A DNA stretch of 64,000 nucleotides from Providencia huaxiensis (GTDB taxonomy: Bacteria; Pseudomonadota; Gammaproteobacteria; Enterobacterales; Enterobacteriaceae), in contig NZ_CP031123.2 in the NCBI RefSeq assembly GCF_002843235.3, positions 1,054,001 to 1,118,000 on the forward strand, written 5' to 3'. The translations under genes were made by a program, and so were the position numbers. Position 1 is the first letter of the stretch; every line of letters begins with the position of its first letter. Shown here one piece after another: positions 19,844-27,867 of this stretch. The notes under the pieces are model-generated. The model had not been told where the DNA came from, did not search any database, and saw only the letters and a program-made list of their open reading frames with translations.

Positions 19844-20660
19844 ATCAAATAAAACCATCCTCAAATGGGCAGGTTCTAAAGTTCGAATTATGGACCAATT
19901 ACGCCCACACTTACCAAAAGCAAAACGGTTAGTTGAGCCGTTTGCTGGTTCATGTGCTGTGATGATGAATACAGACTATGAGCAGTATTTAATTGCTGAT
20001 GCTAACCCTGATTTAATTAACTTATATGAAACTCTTACTATCTTACCTGAGAGTATGTTAATAGAGGCTTTACCACTTTTTAGAAGGAATAATAGCGCTG
20101 ATTATTATCTTGCTAGATCAGAGTTTAATGATAGTAAACAAGCATTATCACGGCTAAGACAAGCAAGTTTATTTCTATACTTAAACAGGCATTGCTTCAA
20201 CGGGTTGTGCCGTTATAACCAACAAGGCAAGTTCAACGTCCCCTTTGGGCAATACAAAGCACCGTACTTTCCTAAAAATGAAATTGATAGTTTTTGTGAT
20301 AAGGCTTACCTCGCCAAAACTAAAATTTTAAATCTTGAATGGCAAGATACCCTTTCATTAGTTGATTTCAGTGATGGTGTTTATTGTGATCCACCCTATA
20401 TGGGGGGCCGCGATAGCTTCACTCAATATCACACCGCCGGCTTTTCTGATGCAGACCACGAAGCATTAGCAATTACTCTAAAAGATATTAATGATATCCA
20501 AGGTAATCCGATCACCGTTTCTAACTCACCAGAAGCAAAAGAGCTTTATGCTGACCTAGGCTTTACTATCCATGAAATCGAAGCCCCACGCAGCATCGCA
20601 GGAAAAGGAAAGCGTACACCAGCTAAAGAAATTATTGCTGTTTTAGCGGGGGTTAATTAA
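19836..20660 (+). CDS. dam: Phage DNA adenine methyltransferase (Dam family)
   Basis: D12-class N6-adenine methyltransferase of 274 residues. The SAM-binding motif (LKWAGSK, VEPFAGSCAV), catalytic DPPY (CDPPYMGG, about residue 187) and the Dam-type RASLFLYLNRHCFNGLCRYN segment are visible. The target is probably GATC. The start is the GTG at 19836, preceded by gaggataattatc. It carries no restriction partner. Such phage Dam enzymes protect against restriction or adjust host Dam-dependent control. Which applies here is not visible. Confidence 0.9.
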   Translation: MAKSNKTILKWAGSKVRIMDQLRPHLPKAKRLVEPFAGSCAVMMNTDYEQYLIADANPDLINLYETLTILPESMLIEALPLFRRNNSADYYLARSEFNDSKQALSRLRQASLFLYLNRHCFNGLCRYNQQGKFNVPFGQYKAPYFPKNEIDSFCDKAYLAKTKILNLEWQDTLSLVDFSDGVYCDPPYMGGRDSFTQYHTAGFSDADHEALAITLKDINDIQGNPITVSNSPEAKELYADLGFTIHEIEAPRSIAGKGKRTPAKEIIAVLAGVN

Positions 20661-20983
20661 TGATTTTCGACCCTAAAGACGGTGTATATATTAGCGGGAC
20701 AGCCTTTGCTATTCAGCGCCATGTTGACGAAGATTCAAAAGCGGTTCAATGGCGACTATTGCAAATCAATAAAATGGCTCGTTGCTATGAGTTGGTTTGT
20801 TGCCATTCTGATCCGTGGATGCTGGCGATTGAATTAACCTCTTATCATGTTAATCGTGTTAGAGGTAAAGGCATCAAGACACTTGATGTTTATCGTGAAA
20901 CCGTAGATATCATTTCACGCCGTTGTGAAACGGCAATTAACGCATTGCGGCCTGAAACACTGGGTGGTGCGTTAAATGTCTAA
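20660..20983 (+). CDS. Phage early hypothetical protein before gene A
   Basis: Protein of 107 residues whose ATG overlaps the methylase stop and whose end overlaps gene A by 8 bp. It has a beta-rich start (GVYISGTAFAIQRHV) followed by a helical part with paired Cys. Its position just before A is that of a conserved small gene in P2 relatives (possibly DUF5405). I cannot assign a function. Confidence 0.6.
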   Translation: MIFDPKDGVYISGTAFAIQRHVDEDSKAVQWRLLQINKMARCYELVCCHSDPWMLAIELTSYHVNRVRGKGIKTLDVYRETVDIISRRCETAINALRPETLGGALNV

Positions 20984-23390
20984 GATATTAGATTTTACCG
21001 TTCAGCCGATAACTTATACCGCGGATATGGTTTTTCCGTATCCGTGGAATAAGCCAACAGAAAACAACTATTACAAAGCTGATATTGATGCGCTTGAAAA
21101 ATCCCTTACACATGAACAACAAATTCATGCGCAAGCGATTTTAGGTGAGATTGAATCATTACCGCGCATTTTGTGTTATCGTATTCAAAAGCATTATGAA
21201 TACATCATTAAAGAGTCAGGCCACTATAAAGCTTATGAATTTTTACGCTCTGATTTTTATAAGCGGATATTTCCACGTATCACCGCGGTTAATTCACGAT
21301 ATGAATTAAAAACGAAAGCACTATTGACACTTTCAACTCGCTTTACACCTGAAATCAGTCAATTTAACCGGTTGTTTGACCTTTATGACAAACCAATCAA
21401 AAAGCTTGCTGAACACATTTCTAGTGGCTTTTTCACATTGTATGAAACCTATTGTGAGCAGTTAACAAAGCAAAACGACGGTGACCGCGAAATCATCTAT
21501 GAAGATTCAGCACAAACTCAAATTTACGGGGCATTGGCAGAATTATCTCTAAATTTGCATGTCACACCGCTTTATCACCAAAGTTATCTCAAAGTTTTAA
21601 AAAACCGAAAGCGCCGCAGAGGGAAGCAAAACCTAACCACGCACCAAGTGATCGCAGCTATTTCTCGCCTTGTAAATGCAGATTACTGGCACCGAAAGCT
21701 AAAAGCCCATAGAACACAATGGATTGAGGCAATCATGATTGCCAATATGGATGTGTGCATTAATCGCCACCCATACGCCAGCAAACAAGCTATCCGCGCG
21801 GTTCAAGCACAGCGTTTATCCAACATGCAATATTTACAGGGTATGGATATTCAAGATGTTGAAACCGGTGAGCGTTTTGATCTGTTCGATAAAGTGATGG
21901 CCAGTGTGTCAAACCCTGAAATTCGCCGCATGGAATTAATGGCGCAAATGGCAGGGATTGAGCGCGTGGCAAAAGAACGCGGTGATATCGGGATGTTTAT
22001 CACTTTGACGTGCCCGTCAAAGTACCACCCGACGAAGCAACGTAAAGAGAAAAATAAAGAAACCGGAAAAGATGATTATTACGCCGTACTAAACCATAAA
22101 TGGAAAGATGAAGCCTACACACCAAAAGACGGACAGCGATATTTAGTCAAAGTGTGGTCACGCATTCGTTCTGCTTTTAATGATAACAATATCAATATTT
22201 ATGGTGTTCGTGTTGTCGAGCCGCATCATGACGGCACCCCACACTGGCATATGCTGCTTTTTGTTGATAAGGCCAGCCGAGCAAAAGCCATTGATATTAT
22301 GCGTAAACGTGCCCTGAAAGAGGATGGTAACGAAGCGGGCGCACAAAAATACCGATTTGAATGTAAGCATATGAACCGCGGCGGTGCCGTGGGTTACATA
22401 GCTAAATATATCGCTAAAAATATCGATGGGTATGCCCTTGATGGTGAAGTAGACCACGAAACGGGTAAAGATTTAAAAAGTATGGCGGCAGCCGTGACCG
22501 CGTGGGCTTCAACGTGGCGCATCCCACAGTTTCAATTCTATAAGCTTCCCTCTAAAGGCGCGTACCGTGAATGCCGCCGCTTACCTCGTGGTATTTCCAT
22601 TGCTGACAAACTTGGTGATGTTGCCGAACGTGTCCGAGCTGCCGCCGATGAGGGTGATTTTTTTAATTACGTCATGTCACAAGGTGGCCCATGTATCCGC
22701 AGAAGTGAAGAGACAATACGTGTTGCCCGTGAAATCGGTGACGTCAATGTTTACGGCGAGGAAGTTCAAATGGTTGTGGGTGTTTACCATCAACTCAAAG
22801 CAGATACCCCTGTACTTAAAACCCGTGAAAGAAAATACCAAATCGTCAAGAAAAGCGCCGTTGACGTTGATTTTAATCTTTTAAAGAGCGACAGCGGAGC
22901 GACTCGGAGTCCTGTCAATAACTGTAGATCGCGGATCATATCCAATCTATCAGATGTGCAATTTTACGAGCCTGAGCACGGCTCAGGTGAAGTATGTAAC
23001 ATTAAGGAATATGGGTTTGCGTTTATAGAAACGGATGCTCAGAACGCGGTAGGGAGTGAAATATCGCAAGGTAAACAACAAAGACAGGTTTCAAACATTG
23101 AATTAAGTGAGGGTGATAAGGAAATACAGTCAAAAATTATCGCTTTTGCGAATGAAGTTGGTTTTGAATTTAACATTCCACACGTTGAAATCATGTTTAC
23201 AAGAGGAATGGGGATAAGTGACAGTATTTATCACATGAAATTTGATGGAAAATGCTTGAGATTAGAGCTGACAGAAAATGGTAAAGAACAACAGAAACAA
23301 AAATTACTGGAAAGAAAAGATGCTATTAAAAATCAATATTATCAACGATGTATTAATGTTTTAGAAAGAGTTGCGGTGAGAAAAAAATAA
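20976..23390 (+). CDS. P2 gpA-like replication initiation endonuclease
   Basis: Rolling-circle initiator of 804 residues of the phage GPA family. The HUH metal motif is seen in GTPHWHMLLFVDK and the nucleophile region in YIAKYIAKN, with two candidate Tyr. In P2 gpA nicks the origin inside its own gene and works in cis. The C-terminal part after about residue 640 is lower in similarity and Lys/Gln rich. A perfect palindrome follows the stop. Confidence 0.92.
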   Translation: MSKILDFTVQPITYTADMVFPYPWNKPTENNYYKADIDALEKSLTHEQQIHAQAILGEIESLPRILCYRIQKHYEYIIKESGHYKAYEFLRSDFYKRIFPRITAVNSRYELKTKALLTLSTRFTPEISQFNRLFDLYDKPIKKLAEHISSGFFTLYETYCEQLTKQNDGDREIIYEDSAQTQIYGALAELSLNLHVTPLYHQSYLKVLKNRKRRRGKQNLTTHQVIAAISRLVNADYWHRKLKAHRTQWIEAIMIANMDVCINRHPYASKQAIRAVQAQRLSNMQYLQGMDIQDVETGERFDLFDKVMASVSNPEIRRMELMAQMAGIERVAKERGDIGMFITLTCPSKYHPTKQRKEKNKETGKDDYYAVLNHKWKDEAYTPKDGQRYLVKVWSRIRSAFNDNNINIYGVRVVEPHHDGTPHWHMLLFVDKASRAKAIDIMRKRALKEDGNEAGAQKYRFECKHMNRGGAVGYIAKYIAKNIDGYALDGEVDHETGKDLKSMAAAVTAWASTWRIPQFQFYKLPSKGAYRECRRLPRGISIADKLGDVAERVRAAADEGDFFNYVMSQGGPCIRRSEETIRVAREIGDVNVYGEEVQMVVGVYHQLKADTPVLKTRERKYQIVKKSAVDVDFNLLKSDSGATRSPVNNCRSRIISNLSDVQFYEPEHGSGEVCNIKEYGFAFIETDAQNAVGSEISQGKQQRQVSNIELSEGDKEIQSKIIAFANEVGFEFNIPHVEIMFTRGMGISDSIYHMKFDGKCLRLELTENGKEQQKQKLLERKDAIKNQYYQRCINVLERVAVRKK

Positions 23391-23418
23391 CAATGTAAAT
23401 CAATTGATTTACATTGTT
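23389..23418. repeat. 30-bp perfect palindrome after gene A
   Basis: Two 15-base arms, aacaatgtaaatcaa and its exact complement, meet without a loop, overlapping the stop codon of gene A. It could end transcription in both directions (A rightward, ATPase leftward), although T-runs are short. An origin or protein-binding function is an alternative. Confidence 0.6.
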
Positions 23419-23460
23419 ATAAGGCTATACCAGTATGATTTAAATGCGTAGTCAAAGAAT

Positions 23461-25023
23461 TTATGTTCTATCAAATAGAGGATGAATAACAAATGTCCGT
23501 TTCATATCGGTTATATCTAAATTTGGTTTATCATATGATGAATATATGAACAATGATTGAGTTCTTTTTATCCCAATTACTCCAACAATAAACCAAACAT
23601 TTACTAGCTCATCGAAATTCATGACTATTTTCGAATGCAGTTCATCGTCAGTTGAAGCAACTTTGTCAAGTATATAGGTTAAGATAAGATTTTTCTTAGA
23701 TTCATCAATTAAATCAGTAGAGAACTCAGAAATAGGTAAAAGAGATAATGAATCGACATAGATTGATATATTTTTATAGATACTAACCCATTCAGAAACT
23801 AACGCTCTTTTTCTTGAAGAAAAGTATTTTTCTTCTGCTATCAAAACAATATCCTTATCAATGCTGACATTGCCATCGCATTCTTTGAGGCAATAGTTAA
23901 CAAAGCTGATAGCATCTCGAGGACGTAACATAGTTCTATCTAATATATAATCGTCAGCGGATACTCCATCTATATCAAAATCAAAAATATCTTTCATCGA
24001 AATATTTTTAGCACTCTGATACTTGTTTTTAACTAAATGATTAATACGCTTATCAATAATTTCTCGTATTTCTGTTTTATTCCATGAAATTGCATATATT
24101 AGTGATTGGTCTTTTTCATCTTGTCTTAAGGTTTTATTGTAAATACCCATGAGAATATCTGTTCTTATCGAGATTAATATTTTTACAGATTTAATATTAA
24201 GTAACTCTCTAAATGCTTCAAGTAAAGCATTTATAAAATCATATCGTATGTCACTTGAGCTTAACCATGAACGATCTAGGTCATCAATACTTATTATGAT
24301 TCTAAATTGACCAGCCTCTGAAAATTCTTCATTTAAAATCTTAATTAGTTCTTTTTGCTTCCTAATTAACTCTCTACTAACATAACTAGATGTTTCTGAC
24401 TGTATTTTTTGAGTATCTTCCCGGCCAAGCTTACCGGCAATGTCTATTCCGCTCATAGCTATTTTACTTGAAAGCTCTTGTTGCATTTTATTACTGATCT
24501 CAACTAAAGCTTTATCATTAAAAAAAGTATCTTTAAATTGATCGATATATTCATTAGCCAGCTCAGGACTATAAGGTTTTTTCTTACCACCTATAAGCTC
24601 TTTAATATAGTTAAAAAAACTTTGGTAGCTTGACCTGTGTAGCGCAGGTATCACCTTGATAAGTAGAGCATGTAACCATAATGATTTGTAAAATACTCTT
24701 AAATCAATTCCTCTATCGCTGAGTGAAGAAATAAACACATTATTTTTTACATGTTCAAATATAGTGTTTTCTGCTTCAATTTTATCGTAAATTTTTATAC
24801 TTCCTTCATCAAGTATTTTTCTTAGAAGTGCTGATTTACCACTTCCAGTTCTTCCAACGATAATTCTTTTAGTAAAATCAGGATTTTTTTCAGATGAATC
24901 AAAGTTCATTATTCCTTTAAAAATATTGGTTTCGTAGAAACAAGAATCTAAATATGAGTCAGATTCTGCTTCTAACTTACCAATCTCATCATTATTTCTA
25001 AATATATGCATATTCATGTTCAT
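23461..25023 (-). CDS. Cargo P-loop ATPase (Sll1717/KAP-like)
   Basis: Protein of 520 residues with Walker A GRTGSGKS (about 57-64) and Walker B IIISIDDLD (about 242-250). A sensor-like LISIRTD (about 283-289) and a family-typical C-terminal HPLFDRT follow. The motif set resembles the P-loop ATPase family annotated as Sll1717, related to KAP/STAND-type NTPases. It stands alone, leftward, between A and cos, the position of P2 tin/old, which is a known slot for anti-phage genes. It is strongly AT-rich compared with the flanking phage genes. A defence role is inference from location and family. Confidence 0.75.
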   Translation of the reverse strand: MNMNMHIFRNNDEIGKLEAESDSYLDSCFYETNIFKGIMNFDSSEKNPDFTKRIIVGRTGSGKSALLRKILDEGSIKIYDKIEAENTIFEHVKNNVFISSLSDRGIDLRVFYKSLWLHALLIKVIPALHRSSYQSFFNYIKELIGGKKKPYSPELANEYIDQFKDTFFNDKALVEISNKMQQELSSKIAMSGIDIAGKLGREDTQKIQSETSSYVSRELIRKQKELIKILNEEFSEAGQFRIIISIDDLDRSWLSSSDIRYDFINALLEAFRELLNIKSVKILISIRTDILMGIYNKTLRQDEKDQSLIYAISWNKTEIREIIDKRINHLVKNKYQSAKNISMKDIFDFDIDGVSADDYILDRTMLRPRDAISFVNYCLKECDGNVSIDKDIVLIAEEKYFSSRKRALVSEWVSIYKNISIYVDSLSLLPISEFSTDLIDESKKNLILTYILDKVASTDDELHSKIVMNFDELVNVWFIVGVIGIKRTQSLFIYSSYDKPNLDITDMKRTFVIHPLFDRT

Positions 25024-25272
25024 TAATCCACTTTTTTACCGACATATCATAAGTATTTTTCAGAATCATTTATAGCTATACTTGCATATCTATGATTTAA
25101 CTAGATGATACTAAACTATTAAAATCATACTTACTAGTAAGTTCAGTTTTCTGCAATTTCCCGCCCAAATTCGCAAGACCAAAAAAGGATCGTTACCTGT
25201 GTGAAGCCCCACCACTGGCGCTGTTCAGACGATCTCTTGCGGGTGCATGAAAACCAACCTATTTAGTGGGCA

Positions 25273-25291
25273 GGCGTGGCGGGGCTACGAT
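25273..25291 (+). other. Predicted phage cos site
   Basis: The 19-mer ggcgtggcggggctacgat shares its first 12 bases with the 186 cos overhang as I remember it (ggcgtggcggggaaagcat). It sits in a GC-rich island between A and Q, where cos lies in P2. Packaging by the P/M terminase would cut here. The remembered reference sequence was not checked. Confidence 0.7.
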
Positions 25292-25775
25292 TGCGCGGCG
25301 AGGTGTTTATTGTTAAATATCCGTCCGCAAAATTTCCGAGCCGTCACGGCGTTAAATTCAATTTTCTATAAGTAGATAGTAATTATTTTTGCGTGCGTTG
25401 AGGTGGCGCGTGGTGCTGTTTAAATCGGTATTTGATGAGGATAATTTATTGCGGATTCGTCTTGGCGAACTAATACAAGTTAGGGCAGTCGAGTAAAACG
25501 AAGCCAATTTTTGGCACCGGATTAGTATTTTGCGACATTACTCACCTCTTTTATTGTTTTAAACAATGGGCGAAATTTCACCTGAAGAATTGCGGGAGTT
25601 GTATAAATTTTTGTCGATAAAAATAATTTTAATTAAACGATTTATGTCTTTCGATTTTTGCAGATATCAAGCCAAAACCCTGAGCACCTTTAGTCTTTAT
25701 AGACAAAAAATTTAACTTATGTTAACGTTTAAAAGCACTGAAAAGAATTAATTACGACAACTTACCATTTAGAAA
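25292..25775. other. Non-coding stretch right of cos
   Basis: No gene of normal length is supported. Short protein-like fragments occur: about 28 codons ending VFDEDNLLRIRLGELIQVRAVE (seen in part, ending near 25496), and a 49-codon frame at 25566-25715 starting MGEISPEELRELYKFL but without a ribosome binding site. They may be remnants of a small phage gene. The cargo gene's promoter should lie in the AT-rich last 150 bp. Confidence 0.35.
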
Positions 25776-26726
25776 ATGAAAAAAAACAAAAACAAAAACA
25801 AAAACAAACCTAGAAATAGAAACCACTATAACTACGATAAGACTATTTTTAGTACTGATAGCCTAAATGACAATAGTATTAGCAACAATAGCCGTCCTTA
25901 TATCCATTTCGAAACAATTACTTATCCATTACCTGATGAATTAAAACTTCCTATAGAATCAATCATTGGACATGGTAATCAAACACCTACCTATTTTATA
26001 TGGTTATTTTGTACTTTGATATGTGCATTTACTTCTCTTGTTCTATGGAATGTTATCTCTGGAAAGTTTCTTTTTGTCACTATTGAGATCATACTATTAG
26101 TTTCATTTTTTACTCTACTAAAACGATTTAATAAAACTGTTGGTTATTTATCTGTCGATAATGACGGATTTCGCTTTTCTTGTGCCACATATCCAAAAAT
26201 GAACATTGAAATATCCTGGGAAAATATTTGTTCTGGGTATGTTGTTCATATCGAAACAGGCGGTAGATATAGGCCAGACTATCTTGTTTTTCAATATAAA
26301 AACGCCTTAAATGAAAGTGAAGAGTATAAATTACCCATCGAGAACTGGCTTAACTATTCTCCATTCTCTCCTGTAGAAAAAAGAAAATTAATGCTCAAAG
26401 CAATTCTTAAAGGACTTGCGAGAATTCCTGATATAAAAATCAATCAATGTGTATTTACTAAACTCGATATAGATCCAAAAACATTTGAATTTGCACCATC
26501 AAAGAGAAGGTCAGAAAATACATATAACACTATTTTAACAATCATCGTTTTAGGAATTTTATTTATGCTATGGCCATTTTGGGCCACAATTTTACCTCCT
26601 TCATGGGCTTTAGTTTTGTTAATAATTTCAACTATTGTTATCGCCATTGGGTTAGTTCTATTCTTTACTTGGCTTTATCCAGAATTTGGAGGCAACATCA
26701 GCTATACCGATGATATTAATAAATAA
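25776..26726 (+). CDS. Cargo membrane protein in the cos-Q slot, unknown
   Basis: Protein of 316 residues that I do not recognise. The N-terminus is a Lys/Asn repeat encoded by tandem aaaaac hexamers. It is followed by a polar segment, two transmembrane helices (about 73-93 and 98-115), a beta-rich cytoplasmic domain (YLSVDNDGFRF...ISWENI, about 123-230) and two further helices (about 250-302). The middle domain has a PH-like feel but this is not established. It lies between cos and Q on the strand opposite to Q, and its AT-richness marks it as cargo. Confidence 0.65.
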   Translation: MKKNKNKNKNKPRNRNHYNYDKTIFSTDSLNDNSISNNSRPYIHFETITYPLPDELKLPIESIIGHGNQTPTYFIWLFCTLICAFTSLVLWNVISGKFLFVTIEIILLVSFFTLLKRFNKTVGYLSVDNDGFRFSCATYPKMNIEISWENICSGYVVHIETGGRYRPDYLVFQYKNALNESEEYKLPIENWLNYSPFSPVEKRKLMLKAILKGLARIPDIKINQCVFTKLDIDPKTFEFAPSKRRSENTYNTILTIIVLGILFMLWPFWATILPPSWALVLLIISTIVIAIGLVLFFTWLYPEFGGNISYTDDINK

Positions 26727-26787
26727 CCATCTTAACTGTAGCAATTTCATCATTTGGGCATCCAAATCACCTACCTACAGGCAAAAA

Positions 26788-26809
26788 ATACCGCCTCAGT
26801 GGGCGGTAT
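26788..26809 (-). terminator. Terminator of the Q/P operon
   Basis: The stem ataccgcc / ggcggtat (26788-26795, 26802-26809) is followed on the minus strand by a run of T. It ends leftward Q transcription 20 bp after the Q stop, and may also serve the cargo gene on the plus strand. Confidence 0.75.
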
Positions 26810-26829
26810 CATTGAATTTACGCGTGATA

Positions 26830-27867
26830 TTATTCGTCGTCTAAGTCCAGAGAATATTTTTCAAACTTTATAATTTCCCCACCAAACCAATCATTCAATT
26901 GCATCATCTTACTTTGTAACGGCATCAACTCATTACGCACAAACACCTTTGCCGCTTTCTCAACATCACCAAAGCCGCCCACATTTTCAGGAATGATACC
27001 CATGATTTGTGGGGGTACGCGGTGTGCCGCTAACATATCGTCGCGGCTCACATTCTTAATATTGAGAAATTCATCTTTTGCGGCGGCTTCGGAAAGTGGG
27101 ATGGTTTGAATGCCGTCTTTCTTTCCCCCTGGTGCGTACAAAAATAAATTGCGAAAGTTCCCGGGTCCTTTACTGCTTTTGAGGGCTTCACGAATTTTAT
27201 CAACATCATCGGTTTTTTGTGCTGCATCACTGATATACAAGATATAACCGGCATGCGAACCATTGAGATAATATTTACGGCGAAATAGTGTTGCCGACTC
27301 ATTGAGCAGTACGGAGGGGATCGCCGCAAGATATTCAGGCAAGCCGTATAACTCTTGATTAATATCCGGCTCAATCAAATGAAACACTTTGCCCGTTTGA
27401 AATTCATACGGTTTAATATCGTAGCCATATTGCACAAACCAATAAGTTTCTAAGTCAACACCACGGCGGGTAAACTTAGCCGGCGAATGTTTAAAATTCA
27501 GTGATTGTCCTAACCGGTTATTTCGTTCTTCAAGATACCCATTACCAAACAGTAAAAAATCTAATGCCCAGCTATCAAACGTCTGACGACTTAAATATTT
27601 ATTGGGTATAAATGTGCTGGTGAGAATATTACGTTTTACATAAATTGCGCTGCTATGGTGTGGGGCTGCACGGAACGTGCGTGCAAGGCCGTTAAAACTA
27701 ATTGGCGGCTCATAGTAATTATCAATTTGCACACATTCCAAATAATCAAAAATTTCACGCTTATCGAGTACGGGGATTGGATCACCGAAAGTGAATGCTT
27801 CCATTGATGCGCTGTCGGTTTTTTGCGCCAGTGTTTGTGATTGGCGTTTTTTATTTTTACGGCTCAT
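26830..27867 (-). CDS. Phage portal protein (P2 gpQ)
   Basis: Portal protein of 345 residues of the PBSX/P2 Q family. It forms the dodecameric ring at the capsid vertex through which DNA passes. Typical parts are YFEPPISFNGLARTFRA-like sequence early (here YYEPPISFNGLARTF) and HRVPPQIMGIIPENVGGFGD near residue 290. It starts at the base where terminase P ends (1-bp overlap), leftward as in P2. Confidence 0.95.
   Translation of the reverse strand: MSRKNKKRQSQTLAQKTDSASMEAFTFGDPIPVLDKREIFDYLECVQIDNYYEPPISFNGLARTFRAAPHHSSAIYVKRNILTSTFIPNKYLSRQTFDSWALDFLLFGNGYLEERNNRLGQSLNFKHSPAKFTRRGVDLETYWFVQYGYDIKPYEFQTGKVFHLIEPDINQELYGLPEYLAAIPSVLLNESATLFRRKYYLNGSHAGYILYISDAAQKTDDVDKIREALKSSKGPGNFRNLFLYAPGGKKDGIQTIPLSEAAAKDEFLNIKNVSRDDMLAAHRVPPQIMGIIPENVGGFGDVEKAAKVFVRNELMPLQSKMMQLNDWFGGEIIKFEKYSLDLDDE

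Noticed and set aside
25566..25715. 49-codon frame beginning MGEISPEELREL
   Set aside because: Protein-like start but no ribosome binding site; kept only as a possible remnant in the intergenic entry.
25024..25775. Possible retron RNA or other structured system RNA around cos
   Set aside because: No reverse transcriptase or partner gene is nearby, and the GC-rich part is explained by cos.
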